Positions 18,183 to 28,579 of a stretch of DNA of 64,000 bases are shown here, piece after piece (within the stretch, counting starts at the first letter, position 1; every line of letters starts with the position of its first letter). The stretch lies in contig NZ_CP125377.1 in NCBI RefSeq assembly GCF_034008315.1, positions 1,438,001-1,502,000 on the forward strand, written 5' to 3'. This DNA comes from Pseudomonas sp. P8_241 (GTDB lineage Bacteria > Pseudomonadota > Gammaproteobacteria > Pseudomonadales > Pseudomonadaceae). The notes beneath the pieces are model-generated. The model had not been told where the DNA came from. It ran no database searches and was given only the letters and a program-made list of their open reading frames with translations. The position numbers and the translations under genes are program-made.

Positions 18183-18449
18183 TCAGGCATTTCCTTTACC
18201 TCTGGCTGCTTTCTTAGGGCATTCGTTAAGGGTGTCGGGAGCTAAGAAACCCACCAGAGACGGGCCGGACATATTCCCCTTTCGGGTCTTGTATTCGCCC
18301 ACTCCCGACATAACGGGGATTTTCTCGCAGGCGTAGAGAAACCGCAGACGAAAAAAAGCCGCATGACTGTCGGGTGCGGAGGACCGCTCTGGTTTGTAGA
18401 GTTTCTTAGGCTCGGAGCTGAGGGTAGGAGGATCACGGGCAGTCGTCAA
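18183..18449 (-). other. Structured leader of the Bro-N gene, possibly C4/ash-like
   Basis: Two overlapping short frames run here: 88 codons from a TTG at 18449, and 64 codons in another frame (18242-18436) ending CGFSTPARKSPLCREWANT. Neither has a good start. The RNA shows competing complementary segments: CTAAGAAAC (18409-18401) and CCTAAGAAA (18218-18210) can each pair with GTTTCTTAG (18250-18242), while TGTCGGGAG (18310-18302) pairs with CTCCCGACA (18241-18233). Alternating pairings before an antirepressor gene recall the C4 antisense RNA/icd/ash leaders of P1- and P4-type phages. Function is inferred from layout only. Confidence 0.4.
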
Positions 18450-18513
18450 CCAGCGACTTTTCCTAACGCATGTGAAACAAAACGAAATCTGGACAACGGC
18501 GTGGAGTAAATTA

Positions 18514-18533
18514 TGCTGTGTTTATATCCAGTA
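18514..18533 (-). promoter_or_regulatory. LexA-like (SOS) box
   Basis: On the minus strand the site reads TACTGGATATAAACACAGCA, matching 16 of 20 positions of the TACTGTATATATATACAGTA consensus and keeping the required CTG-N10-CAG. A CATAAT -10-like hexamer overlaps its end, so LexA would cover the promoter of the Bro-N unit. It is 150 bp upstream of the divergent methyltransferase gene and might affect that too. Confidence 0.6.
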
Positions 18534-18680
18534 CTCGGTTGCCATTGATCTTTGCCGTTACCCACAATCCCTGTCCCTAGGATTCAACTCGGATTCTAGG
18601 AAATTTCATTTACTTTGAAATTTGCGGGGCTAGAATGGTGACCATTCGTCACAGTTTTGACCCAGAGGAATTTCGGGCTC

Positions 18681-20117
18681 ATGAATCTTTTTGAAACACC
18701 ATCTTTTGAATCCTTGAGCGAAACGACCTCGGCTTCCCATGACCTTGACTCTCATCCTGTGACTGACCTTGCGCTGCTGCACAAGCTGTTGGAGATCTAC
18801 GATCAGGGGCAGTTGGCCGAAACTCTCAATGATGTAAGCCCGAGCCACTGGTGCCGTGAAACTATTAATCGTTGGATAAAAGGAAAGGCCTCGCCGAAGC
18901 TGTCCCATATCGAGTTCACTCGTTTGAAAGATTTGTTGCCCAAGCGCTTGAACCATAAACCTTCCTTCACCTTTATCGATCTCTTCGCGGGTATCGGCGG
19001 TATCAGAAAAGGGTTTGAAGCCATCGGCGGTGAATGCCTATTCACGTCCGAATGGAATAAGTACGCGGTCAAAACCTACAAGGCGAACCACTTCTGTGAT
19101 CCGGCTCGTCACCGCTTCAATCTTGATATCCGTTCGGTAACGCTTTCAGACCAGCCTGAAATCAGTGACGAGGAAGCCTACAAGAACATTGATCGAGAAA
19201 TTCCTGATCACGATGTCCTGTTGGCGGGTTTCCCATGCCAACCGTTCTCGCTTGCAGGTGTTTCCAAGAAGAACTCATTAGGGCGAAAACACGGTTTCGA
19301 ATGCGAGACCCAAGGAACTCTGTTTTTCGATGTAGCGCGGATTATTGCCGCGAAACGGCCGGCCGCATTCTTGCTTGAGAACGTGAAAAACCTGAAAAGC
19401 CATGACAAGGGCAACACGTTCCGAATCATTTGCGAAGCGCTGGACGAGCTGGGTTATGAGGTGGCAGATGTAAACGCGCCGAAGGGCTCTGATCCCAAGG
19501 TCATCGATGCCAGGCACTTTGTTCCACAACACCGCGAGCGAATCGTGTTGGTCGGTTTTCGTCGTGACTTGAACGTCCACCAAGGATTCACACTGCGTGA
19601 CATCAGCAAGCACATACCGAAGCAGCGACCTAGTTTTGGTGATCTGCTTGATAAGGATGTGGATGAAAAATACATCCTCACGCCAAAGCTTTGGGATTAT
19701 CTCTATCGCTACGCTGCTAAGCATCGCGAGAAGGGCAACGGCTTTGGCTTTGGTTTGACCGGGCCAAACGATGTGGCTCGCACCCTCTCGGCGAGATATC
19801 ACAAAGACGGTTCGGAAATCTTGGTTGACCGTGGGTTCGTGGAAACTTTGGACTTCAACAGTGAGTTGAATCAGCTTAATCGTCCACGCCGGCTCACTCC
19901 TCATGAGTGTTCGCGTCTGATGGGCTTCGACAAGCCGGGGGAAAGCGAATTTGTGATTCCTGTGTCCGATACCCAAGCGTATCGTCAGTTCGGAAACTCG
20001 GTTGCCGTCCCTGTTTTTGAGGCTGTGGCTCGGCTGATGAAGGACCGAATTTTAGCTGCGAAAGAAAAAACTGCTGATAAGGAGCAACCTCAATTGGAGT
20101 TTGCTCTTCCTGAGTGA
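18681..20117 (+). CDS. DNA (cytosine-5-)-methyltransferase, Dcm/EcoRII type
   Basis: 478 residues. An N-terminal helical extension with an HTH-like segment ([15 protein letters not shown], residues about 55-70) precedes the catalytic core, as in Dcm and M.EcoRII. Motif [17 protein letters not shown] is at 98-113. Motif [13 protein letters not shown], with the catalytic Cys, is near 185. Motif [10 protein letters not shown] is near 231, motif [15 protein letters not shown] near 405, and motif [12 protein letters not shown] near 435. It should methylate the inner cytosine of CCWGG, judging from the paired nuclease. The ATG at 18681 follows AGAGGAA. It heads the island's three-gene restriction set, which is visibly more AT-rich than the flanking genes. 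Confidence 0.93.
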   Translation: MNLFETPSFESLSETTSASHDLDSHPVTDLALLHKLLEIYDQGQLAETLNDVSPSHWCRETINRWIKGKASPKLSHIEFTRLKDLLPKRLNHKPSFTFIDLFAGIGGIRKGFEAIGGECLFTSEWNKYAVKTYKANHFCDPARHRFNLDIRSVTLSDQPEISDEEAYKNIDREIPDHDVLLAGFPCQPFSLAGVSKKNSLGRKHGFECETQGTLFFDVARIIAAKRPAAFLLENVKNLKSHDKGNTFRIICEALDELGYEVADVNAPKGSDPKVIDARHFVPQHRERIVLVGFRRDLNVHQGFTLRDISKHIPKQRPSFGDLLDKDVDEKYILTPKLWDYLYRYAAKHREKGNGFGFGLTGPNDVARTLSARYHKDGSEILVDRGFVETLDFNSELNQLNRPRRLTPHECSRLMGFDKPGESEFVIPVSDTQAYRQFGNSVAVPVFEAVARLMKDRILAAKEKTADKEQPQLEFALPE

Positions 20118-20284
20118 TGAGTCGTACATCTCTATTTGGATACTTTTGAATTAAGGCTCGTTTGGTGACTCAGGCCTTTAAGTCGTGACAGAATTTCTGA
20201 GTCGGAACATCTCGCAGAAGCAATTCTGCGAAGCTTCCTGACATACTTTCATTTCGACTCCCAAATTGTTCAGCGACCTTACCC

Positions 20285-21496
20285 ATGACAACCTTTTCGC
20301 AGTGGATTGAAGACAAGAATCAAGATGAATGGTGGATATTCATCAAGCGACTTTCGGCCAACGACACGGGACTCACGGGGGGCAACGGGGTAGGTATTTA
20401 TGTGCCCAAAGCGGTTATAGACATAGCGTTACCGTCCATTTCTAGCACTTGTTGTATGAATCCTGACTGCAGTCTGACGGCGCAGATCACCTCTCATGGT
20501 TTTCCAGAGCAGACGCTGAGAGGTATTTACTACAATAACCGCCATTTTGATGGTCCAGGGTCACGAAACGAACACCGTTTGACGAGATGGAATACAGACG
20601 TTAAAAACAGTCCCGCCCAAGATCCCGAGAACACGGGGGCATTAGCGATTTTTGCATTTCATTTACCTCATTTCGGTCGAGACTCCGAGTTTTTGGATAT
20701 CTGGATATGCAAAAGCTTGGAAGAGGAAGAGTTTGTCGAAAACAAGATCGGTGAAGTAATTCCCGGCAGTTCGCTTTTTGACAGAGGTGACAGGCTGTTT
20801 GCTGGCTTTGCTCCGAGTCCGGATAAAAAGCCTAGCAATGTTGTGATTCCGATTGCTTGGGAGGATAAATTCCCTAGTGGCGAAGAGATTATTACCTATT
20901 TACTTGCAGTGTTTCGTTCTGCGAAGACAACACCTGATGAGCTCATTCTCGAACGGCGAGACAACGAATACAAACTGTTCCGTCAGATTGAAGAATTTCA
21001 CATACTGCATCAAGTCCAGAAGGGATTTGGTTCGGTCGAGGAGTTCATGCAGATGGCGAACTCGGTCAGCAATCGCCGCAAATCAAGGTCGGGAAAGTCA
21101 CTTGAAATACATCTTGAGCATCTCTTTCAACAATTCGGGCTTGTGGCGTTCAGCACTCAGTGCAAAACAGAGGGCAACAAGCGGCCTGATTTCATCTTCC
21201 CTTCATGCGCCGATTATCATGACCCTGCGTTCCCCGATCAGAATTTGCGTATGCTGGCTGTCAAGACAACCTGCAAGGACCGCTGGCGCCAGGTTCTAAA
21301 TGAAGCCAACAGGGTGGACAGAATTCATCTGTTTACTCTTCAAGAGGGCGTTTCTCCTCACCAATTCGCCGAGATGAAGGCTGCGAACGTCAAGTTGGTG
21401 GTGCCTAAGCCATTGCACACGAAGTACCCGGATGAAGTTCGTGACAAGCTTATGACGTTGAGCGATTTTATTGTGGAAACCAAAGATCTACGCTAG
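20285..21496 (+). CDS. EcoRII-type restriction endonuclease
   Basis: 403 residues, nearly the length of EcoRII (404). The N-terminal effector domain starts IKRLSANDTGLTGGNGVGIY. The C-terminal catalytic domain contains SRSGKSLEIHLEHLF, TEGNKRPDFIFPS with the PD Asp at 302, and LAVKTTCKDRWRQ with Lys 327 and Lys 331. These are the active-site residues of the EcoRII fold. EcoRII cuts 5' of CCWGG and is a type IIE enzyme that needs a second site for activation. Between this gene and the methyltransferase lie 167 bp without a clear ribosome site, perhaps holding a control element that delays nuclease expression. Confidence 0.93.
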   Translation: MTTFSQWIEDKNQDEWWIFIKRLSANDTGLTGGNGVGIYVPKAVIDIALPSISSTCCMNPDCSLTAQITSHGFPEQTLRGIYYNNRHFDGPGSRNEHRLTRWNTDVKNSPAQDPENTGALAIFAFHLPHFGRDSEFLDIWICKSLEEEEFVENKIGEVIPGSSLFDRGDRLFAGFAPSPDKKPSNVVIPIAWEDKFPSGEEIITYLLAVFRSAKTTPDELILERRDNEYKLFRQIEEFHILHQVQKGFGSVEEFMQMANSVSNRRKSRSGKSLEIHLEHLFQQFGLVAFSTQCKTEGNKRPDFIFPSCADYHDPAFPDQNLRMLAVKTTCKDRWRQVLNEANRVDRIHLFTLQEGVSPHQFAEMKAANVKLVVPKPLHTKYPDEVRDKLMTLSDFIVETKDLR

Positions 21497-21655
21497 GGCA
21501 CCTAGACTTTGAAGTCTTCAGAGGATGCTAGGGATGCTAGTTTCAGGTCGCTAATCATCCGTAACCAAGGAGGGGCGTCCATTTCACGAGCCCTAATCTG
21601 ATGAGGTTGGCAGCTAAATCTAGGTTGGCAATGAGGTTCTCCAGGTAGAGCTGAA

Positions 21656-22087
21656 ATGGACATAGTTGATTCTGCAACTCGCTCTAGGATGATGTCCGGC
21701 ATTCGCGGTAAGAATACGGTCCCGGAAATGGTGGTCAGAAAATTCCTGCATGCTCGAGGCTATCGGTACCGAGTCCATCGGAGAGATCTTCCGGGTAAAC
21801 CTGATATTGTACTTTCTGGTTTGAAAGTCTGTATTTTTGTCCATGGTTGCTTCTGGCATCGCCATCCGGGTTGCGTCTATTCAACGACTCCGAAGACGCG
21901 CCCCGAATTCTGGAACGAAAAATTTCAGAAGAATGTAGTGAGAGATTCAGCCAACATCGATGTTCTTGAAGCTGCTGGCTGGAATGTTTTGATTGTCTGG
22001 GAATGCCATCTTAAGAATGATCCCGACACTTTGGAGAGGCTGGCGGAGAAATTGCGTGTTATTGCCTCTGGTCATTCAGCAAGCTGA
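21656..22087 (+). CDS. vsr: Very short patch repair endonuclease
   Basis: 143 residues. Vsr nicks DNA 5' of the T in T:G mismatches that arise when 5-methylcytosine in the Dcm/EcoRII site deaminates. Family signatures: RSRMMSGIRGKNTVPEMVVR at the start, the catalytic RDLPGKPDIVL (Asp), FVHGCFWHRHPGC with metal and catalytic histidines, then FWNEKFQKNVVRD and LIVWECHL. It follows the endonuclease by 160 bp on the same strand. Its presence supports a CCWGG specificity for the methyltransferase. Confidence 0.95.
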   Translation: MDIVDSATRSRMMSGIRGKNTVPEMVVRKFLHARGYRYRVHRRDLPGKPDIVLSGLKVCIFVHGCFWHRHPGCVYSTTPKTRPEFWNEKFQKNVVRDSANIDVLEAAGWNVLIVWECHLKNDPDTLERLAEKLRVIASGHSAS

Positions 22088-22231
22088 TTACGTAGGCAGC
22101 GCACACTCAAAGGTTGGAACCGGGCCAGCACTGATGGTGGGCGCGAATAGCGCTATTCTAGGTAGGTGGGATAATTCGAGAGCGTTGTCTGTTCAGCTAG
22201 CAAGGTGTCGGCTCTTCCTTGAGCCGATCGA

Positions 22232-22456
22232 TTAGCCCTTGGGAGGAAACGGATCATCTCCGTAGGTGTTACGTTCTCTAATTTGCCCATTCTGTCCATG
22301 AATGAACATTTCGCTTCCTTGGTTTTTTGCGATCTCGCGCGCGAGCTCAATAGCTTCCGCTTGCGTGTTCACAACCTTTGTTGCCCTTGAGTTGCCCGCG
22401 CCTTTGACGGCCCATTCGTCTCCATGTGGAACGACATGCTGATTTTTCTTGGACAT
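22232..22456 (-). CDS. DUF2188 domain protein
   Basis: 74 residues: MSKKNQHVVPHGDEWAVKGA and AIELAREIAKNQGSEMFIHG, then GQIRERNTYGDDPFPP. This is the typical short DUF2188 fold. Members are frequent on mobile and accessory segments; the role is unknown. No partner gene is next to it. It is convergent with vsr and is the last coding sequence of the island before nrdB. Confidence 0.82.
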   Translation of the reverse strand: MSKKNQHVVPHGDEWAVKGAGNSRATKVVNTQAEAIELAREIAKNQGSEMFIHGQNGQIRERNTYGDDPFPPKG

Positions 22457-22936
22457 GATTAAAACTCTCTCAATGTGGATGTCTGAGCATTGGCAAAACT
22501 GCCTAGCCTTTTGGAAACAAGATTTCGTGCGAAACCCTGTCTCCGACGATCAGCCGTTGACACCGCTCAAAGGTCGTCCATAATCACGCCCCGCATTTCC
22601 CAAATGCTTTCGTGATTGTGGGTTCCCCCCGATTACGGCCCGTACGGGTGGGCTTTTTTCACCTGTACGGTCAAGACCCACAGCATCCGCTCGAACGGTT
22701 GCTGTGGGTTTCTTGCTTTTGTCCCCCAAATCTTTTTCGCCATCTCTCGATAGCAGACGTTGAGGCTCTACTCTTAGCGACTTCTGTGCTAGATGCTTAG
22801 TGGTTAACAGTCGTGCGCCAGAAACATTGAGCCGCCGCTATCGCAATGACTGCGGCTCCGCTCTGACTTATTTCTCATTCAAAAAAGTACGATGGGCTAA
22901 AAAAACACGTCGTTTCTTTAGGCAATGCACTCGGAA
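22457..22936. other. 480-bp gap with two terminator-like hairpins
   Basis: No convincing gene. On the plus strand there are two consecutive factor-independent terminator shapes. The first is CCCGTACGGG (22639-22648) followed by GTGGGC and six T. The second is ACCCACAGCA / TGCTGTGGGT (22676-22709). No coding gene reads into them after vsr ends 550 bp earlier, which leaves room for a small RNA of about 100-150 nt from around 22560. The rest shows nothing recognisable. Confidence 0.4.
22676..22720 (+). terminator. Rho-independent terminator
   Basis: Perfect 10-bp stem ACCCACAGCA / TGCTGTGGGT with a 14-base loop, followed by TTCTTGCTTTT. Confidence 0.75.
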
Positions 22937-24184
22937 TCAATCCCAGCTAAGCGCCCCACCAGTCTGATACTCAATAACTCTTGTCTCAAAGAAATTCTTC
23001 TCTTTCTTCAAGTCCATGATCTCGCTCATCCAAGGGAACGGATTCGTAGTCCCCGGATACTCTTCCTTCAAACCAATCTGGCTCAAACGACGGTTAGCGA
23101 TGAACTTGAGGTAGTCCTCCATCATCGCCGCGTTCATGCCCAGTACGCCGCGAGGCATGGTGTCACGAGCGTATTCGATTTCCAGTTGAGTGCCCTGCAG
23201 GATCATCTGCGAAGCTTCTTCCTTCATTTCGGCATCCCACAGGTGTGGGTTTTCGATTTTGATCTGGTTGATCACGTCGATGCCGAAGTTCAGGTGCATG
23301 GATTCGTCGCGCAGGATGTACTGGAACTGCTCGGCGACGCCGGTCATTTTGTTGCGGCGGCCCATGGAGAGGATCTGGGTGAAGCCGCAGTAGAAGAAGA
23401 TGCCTTCCAGAACGCAGTAGTAGGCGATCAGGTTGCGCAGCAGTTCTTTGTCGGTTTCGACGGTGCCGGTTTCGAACTTCGGATCGGAGATCGAGCGGGT
23501 GTACTTCAGGCCCCAGGTGGCTTTTTTCGCGACCGATGGGATCTCGTGGTACATGTTGAAGATTTCGCCTTCATCCATGGCCAGCGATTCGATGCAGTAC
23601 TGGTAGGCGTGGGTGTGGATCGCCTCTTCGAAGGCCTGGCGCAGGATGTACTGGCGGCATTCCGGGTTGGTGATCAGGCGGTACACGGCCAGGACCAGGT
23701 TGTTGGCAACCAGGGAGTCGGCGGTGGAGAAGAAGCCGAGGTTGCGCATTACGATGCGGCGCTCGTCGTCGGTCAGGCCTTCCGGGTTTTTCCAGAGGGC
23801 AATGTCGGCGGTCATGTTGACTTCTTGCGGCATCCAGTGGTTTGCGCAGCCGTCCAGGTATTTCTGCCAGGCCCAGTCGTACTTGAACGGCACGAGTTGG
23901 TTGAGGTCGGCGCGGCAGTTGATCATGCGCTTTTCGTCAACGGCGACACGGGCGGAGGCGCCTTCGAGTTCGGCCAGACCTTCGGCGACGTCGAGCGAGT
24001 CCAGTGCAGCTTTGGCGCGGGCCACGGCGGCGGAGTCGGCAGCGGTTACGGCGCGGGCTTCCAGGGCGGCGGCACCGCCGGCGCTGTCGAGACGGTCCAT
24101 GTTGGCTTCGGTGGCGTGGCCAGCGTTAGCGCTCTTGACTGCTACTTCCGTGTCTTCTTTGTCGAATTCGTCCCAGCTCAGCAT
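22937..24184 (-). CDS. nrdB: Class Ia ribonucleotide reductase, beta subunit
   Basis: 415 residues. The R2 subunit holds the diiron-tyrosyl radical that starts reduction of ribonucleoside diphosphates. Diiron-ligand regions are visible: [15 protein letters not shown] and the [10 protein letters not shown] helix. The C-terminal tail contains [19 protein letters not shown], which contacts NrdA. An N-terminal Ala-rich extension (residues about 15-70) is usual in Pseudomonas NrdB. The frame extends to 24247, but the ATG at 24184 has GGAG ten bases upstream and gives MLSWDEFD. The alpha subunit gene nrdA, usually the upstream neighbour, is not in the window. Confidence 0.95.
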   Translation of the reverse strand: MLSWDEFDKEDTEVAVKSANAGHATEANMDRLDSAGGAAALEARAVTAADSAAVARAKAALDSLDVAEGLAELEGASARVAVDEKRMINCRADLNQLVPFKYDWAWQKYLDGCANHWMPQEVNMTADIALWKNPEGLTDDERRIVMRNLGFFSTADSLVANNLVLAVYRLITNPECRQYILRQAFEEAIHTHAYQYCIESLAMDEGEIFNMYHEIPSVAKKATWGLKYTRSISDPKFETGTVETDKELLRNLIAYYCVLEGIFFYCGFTQILSMGRRNKMTGVAEQFQYILRDESMHLNFGIDVINQIKIENPHLWDAEMKEEASQMILQGTQLEIEYARDTMPRGVLGMNAAMMEDYLKFIANRRLSQIGLKEEYPGTTNPFPWMSEIMDLKKEKNFFETRVIEYQTGGALSWD

Positions 24185-24710
24185 GACGTGTCGTCTCCTG
24201 CGTGAGGGCCAGTGTGCCCGTGTGAAAATGGATGGTTGGTTTTTCACACAGCCGTACTGGCCGCGTTGGATCTAAAGGAATCGTTTTTTGCAGCAGCTAT
24301 ACGCAGGCATCAAACAGAATTTTGTACGGGGTTCCGAGAGCCTCTGATGGGCGCAGCAAGCTTTGATCGCTTGTGCGGGGCTTCAGACTGGCTTTTCATC
24401 CCTGTAAGGGGATATTGCAGGCCCGTTTAAGGCCGCATTATAAGGAAGTTTTGCCGGCTGTGGTGCGGCGAAATGGCTTACAAATCGGTTGACGGGGACG
24501 GTTTTTCGATCGGAGTGAGGGTTTACAGGGCTTTGCACGAGGTTGGCGGGGGAAGATTTTTTTTCTTAATTTTTTGCCGCCGATTATTTTTGTTCAAGAA
24601 ATAACCAAAAAAGGCTTTTTTCACTACATCTTGTGTTTAGGTGGGGTTTTCTCAGGCTCCAGACACAACTAAGCCCGACCGAAGTCGGGCTGTGAAGTCA
24701 CGCTGGCGGA
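24185..24710 (-). promoter_or_regulatory. Long nrdB upstream region with an NrdR-like box
   Basis: 525 bp without a gene. At 24621-24636 TCACTACATCTTGTGT matches 13 of 16 positions of the NrdR-box pattern acaCwAtATaTwGtgt. NrdR normally binds two such boxes about 31-32 bp apart; a second one was not found. If the promoter is there, nrdB has a leader of some 430 nt. The AAGGGGA / CCCTG segments around 24400 may form a hairpin. Nothing else was recognised. Confidence 0.4.
24672..24691 (-). terminator. Terminator of the repeat-protein gene
   Basis: AGCCCGAC / GTCGGGCT hairpin closed by a TTCG tetraloop on the minus strand, 20 bases after the stop codon. The T tail is weak. Confidence 0.7.
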
Positions 24711-24986
24711 TCAGCTCAGGCGAGCGGCACCGACGTGATCAGCACCATCGGCGGCGAGGCGGGCAGCGCCAGTGTGGTCGGCGCCGTCGGCGGCGAGTTT
24801 GCCTGCACCGACGTGATCGGCACCATCGGCAGCGAGGCGGGCGGTGCCGGTATGGTCAGAACCGTCGGAGGCGACAGCTGCTTCAGTGGTGTAAGCCGCT
24901 GAGCCGGTGCGGTCATAACCATCGGCAGCGAAGGTGTTGGCAGCCAGGACGGAGAGGGTCAGGGCGAGGATCAGTTGGGTTTTCAT
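24711..24986 (-). CDS. Small exported protein of 13-residue tandem repeats
   Basis: 91 residues. Signal peptide MKTQLILALTLSVLAANTFA, then four 13-residue repeats filling residues 38-89: VASDGSDHTGTAR, LAADGADHVGAGK, LAADGADHTGAAR, LAADGADHVGAAR. The spacing DGxDH(V/T)G recurs exactly, so Asp/His pairs repeat on one face, which could bind divalent metal or polymerise as a beta-solenoid. The gene is a single unit with its own hairpin terminator. The 39-base DNA repeat units are nearly identical, so copy number may vary between strains. Not a recognised family; function unknown. Confidence 0.75.
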   Translation of the reverse strand: MKTQLILALTLSVLAANTFAADGYDRTGSAAYTTEAAVASDGSDHTGTARLAADGADHVGAGKLAADGADHTGAARLAADGADHVGAARLS

Positions 24987-25182
24987 GGTCGTTGCTCCAG
25001 TTTCGTAAGCGTTGTTTGTGTTGGGTTGCAGTTGATAATACGCCGACTCATTCGATTAAAAAGCGCAAATAAATGCTTAAAGTAATCGAATTAATCGATC
25101 ATTAAGGTTCGGCACTGCATCTGTCTGATTGCGGCAGGTGGGTCGAACCTTTTGGAGGGGAGGGGAGGGGTGAAGCGGGAGA

Positions 25183-25446
25183 TCAGCCGTTGGAGCAACC
25201 GTTGCCCATCATGCTGTATCGCAGGATGTGCCGTTGGCCTTGGGAGTCTTCGTATTCCATTTTCATCGGCACTACTTCACACACGTTAGGCGCTTCGCTC
25301 ATGGAGATCACTTTGGCGATGTCCAGGTGGGTGGAGTAGGTGTATTCCTCTATGGCCGGTTGTTGCTGCGCGACATCAGTCGGGACCTCGTTGGCCATGG
25401 CGGTTGCGCACAGGCTGCTGAGGGCCAGAACTAATAAAGCTTTCAT
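25183..25446 (-). CDS. DUF2790 family periplasmic protein
   Basis: 87 residues. Signal peptide MKALLVLALSSLCATAMA, then the DUF2790 core (IEEYTYSTHLDIAKVISMSE, CEVVPMKMEYEDSQGQRHIL and the ending YSMMGNGCSNG). This family is almost confined to Pseudomonas, where many small paralogues occur; some are metal- or stress-responsive. Two cysteines (one in EAPNVCEV, one in GNGCSNG) may form a disulfide. The frame is open to 25554, but the signal-peptide ATG at 25446 has AAGGT upstream. Confidence 0.85.
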   Translation of the reverse strand: MKALLVLALSSLCATAMANEVPTDVAQQQPAIEEYTYSTHLDIAKVISMSEAPNVCEVVPMKMEYEDSQGQRHILRYSMMGNGCSNG

Positions 25447-25920
25447 TTCGGATTTACCTTTTGGAGGTCGAAAGGGGGCACGCAATCTTTTTGGGATTGC
25501 GTGTGGAGCTTCGGTATCAGGGGTTTTGATTAACTGCCTTCGTGGGGGCTGCAACGTGGTTAATCAGGTTGCCTTGTTGGCGAAGTGGATTTTAGGGGTG
25601 AGTGCTTCAGGCATATAGCCGTGGTTTTGATAAACACTTTTGACAGATCCTGTAACAATCCCTGAATAGCCTCTTCTTTTGTAGGAGCGAGCGTGCTCGC
25701 GATGAGCCAGAGAGAACTGTGGGGTGTCAGATTGGGCGCGTTATCGTTGATGACCATCGCGAGCAGGCTCGCTCCTACAGGTACCGCGGTGTTAGAGGGT
25801 TTGAGGGCTTATCAGGGCAATTTGTAGGGACTTGTTACTACCATCGTCGAATGGTTCTATAGGGCTGGCCCGGCTACAACTGGGCCATACAAAAACAACT
25901 ATTCCACCGAGGTAAGAAAG
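25447..25920. other. Gap between DUF2790 gene and acsA
   Basis: No gene. It contains the promoter side of the DUF2790 gene, a REP pair (25679-25780) and the acsA leader. The GAGGTAAGAAAG ribosome site for acsA lies directly before 25921. No operator was recognised. Confidence 0.5.
25679..25780. repeat. REP inverted pair
   Basis: TGTAGGAGCGAGCGTGCTCGC at 25680 and the inverted GCGAGCAGGCTCGCTCCTACA at 25759-25779. Confidence 0.8.
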
Positions 25921-27876
<1,956 letters not shown>

Positions 27877-27897
27877 GCGCTGATTCTGAGTCACTGA

Positions 27898-27934
27898 AAG
27901 CCCCGTCAGGTGATGAGCCTGGCGGGGCTTTTTT
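27898..27934 (+). terminator. Rho-independent terminator of acsA
   Basis: AAGCCCCGTCAGG / CCTGGCGGGGCTT stem followed by six T. Confidence 0.92.
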
Positions 27935-27962
27935 GTGCCTGAGGGTTTTGTGTTGCTGGGCT

Positions 27963-28066
27963 GGCCTCATCGCTAGCAAGCTAGCTCCTACAGGGGATTT
28001 TTTTGGGGGGGAGGTTTTTGGCGCGACACAAAACCATTGTGGGCGCTAGCCTGCTAGCGATGGCGA
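27963..28066. repeat. REP inverted pair (GCTAGC type)
   Basis: CATCGCTAGCAAGCTAGCTCC at 27968 and the inverted GGGCGCTAGCCTGCTAGCGATG ending near 28062. Confidence 0.78.
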
Positions 28067-28393
28067 GCTTTTCGACACCACATCAACAACAGCCAATAAT
28101 TATCGGCATCGCTCGTGGGAACATTCCTGCTGTTACCTGCGTTCTTTCAAGTTACTTAATGTGTAACCGCATCGACCCAGCACGGGGCATTGGGAAACGC
28201 CAAGCCCCGTTTCAGGGCCTCAAAACCACCGGAAAAAAATAAGACTCTACGCTGCGCTTGCCGGATTAGAAGGGTTTGCCAATAATAGGCCCGCAACTTG
28301 CTATATAGATCGGTTCACTGTCTTTTGCTCTCGCATGATTTTGCAGGGCTGTCAACGCGCTCAAACGGCTTTCTCGGTGCTTCTGTAATTAGT

Positions 28394-28409
28394 TGTCGCA
28401 TTGAAGAAA
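28394..28409 (+). promoter_or_regulatory. Putative ArgR half-site before aotJ
   Basis: TGTCGC, eight bases, AA: an exact fit to the Pseudomonas ArgR half-site TGTCGC-N8-AA, about 170 bp before aotJ. A weaker TGTCGT copy starts at 28425, 31 bp later. Autoregulated induction of aotJQMP-argR by arginine is known in P. aeruginosa. Confidence 0.6.
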
Positions 28410-28579
28410 TATCGGCTTACGGCCTGTCGTTAGAATGCCGATCACTCGCTCGTCGTTGCCCGTGTTGAAATTCAACGCCCGCTTCCCAGGACGCAGCACT
28501 GTTTTGCGGTTCCACTCATTCGCATATTGGGCTGTCGCTCACTCTGCCGTTTTAGCCCTTTACCGATGGAGTTCCCAAG

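Larger units (their letters stand above)
27877..28579. other. 700-bp gap acsA-aotJ
   Basis: No gene seen. In order it contains the acsA terminator (27898-27934), a REP pair (27963-28066), about 300 bp with no recognised feature, an ArgR half-site at 28394, and the aotJ leader. The leader has weaker TGTCG-type elements at 28425 and 28531. Confidence 0.5.

Noticed and set aside
18183..18449. 88-residue protein as a normal gene
   Set aside because: Starts with TTG, has an equally long competing frame and strong RNA complementarity; a leader RNA or leader peptide is more likely.
18681..22087. Absence of CCWGG sites as a mark of EcoRII avoidance
   Set aside because: Sites are present inside the island (for example near 19508, 20553, 21286 and 21639), so there is no avoidance; methylation would protect them.
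22612..22800. 62-codon plus-strand frame
   Set aside because: It runs through two terminator hairpins and has no ribosome site or family.
24735..24880. Regular 39-base repeats as a possible CRISPR array
   Set aside because: The repeats are in frame inside a signal-peptide-bearing gene and directly abut each other with no spacers.
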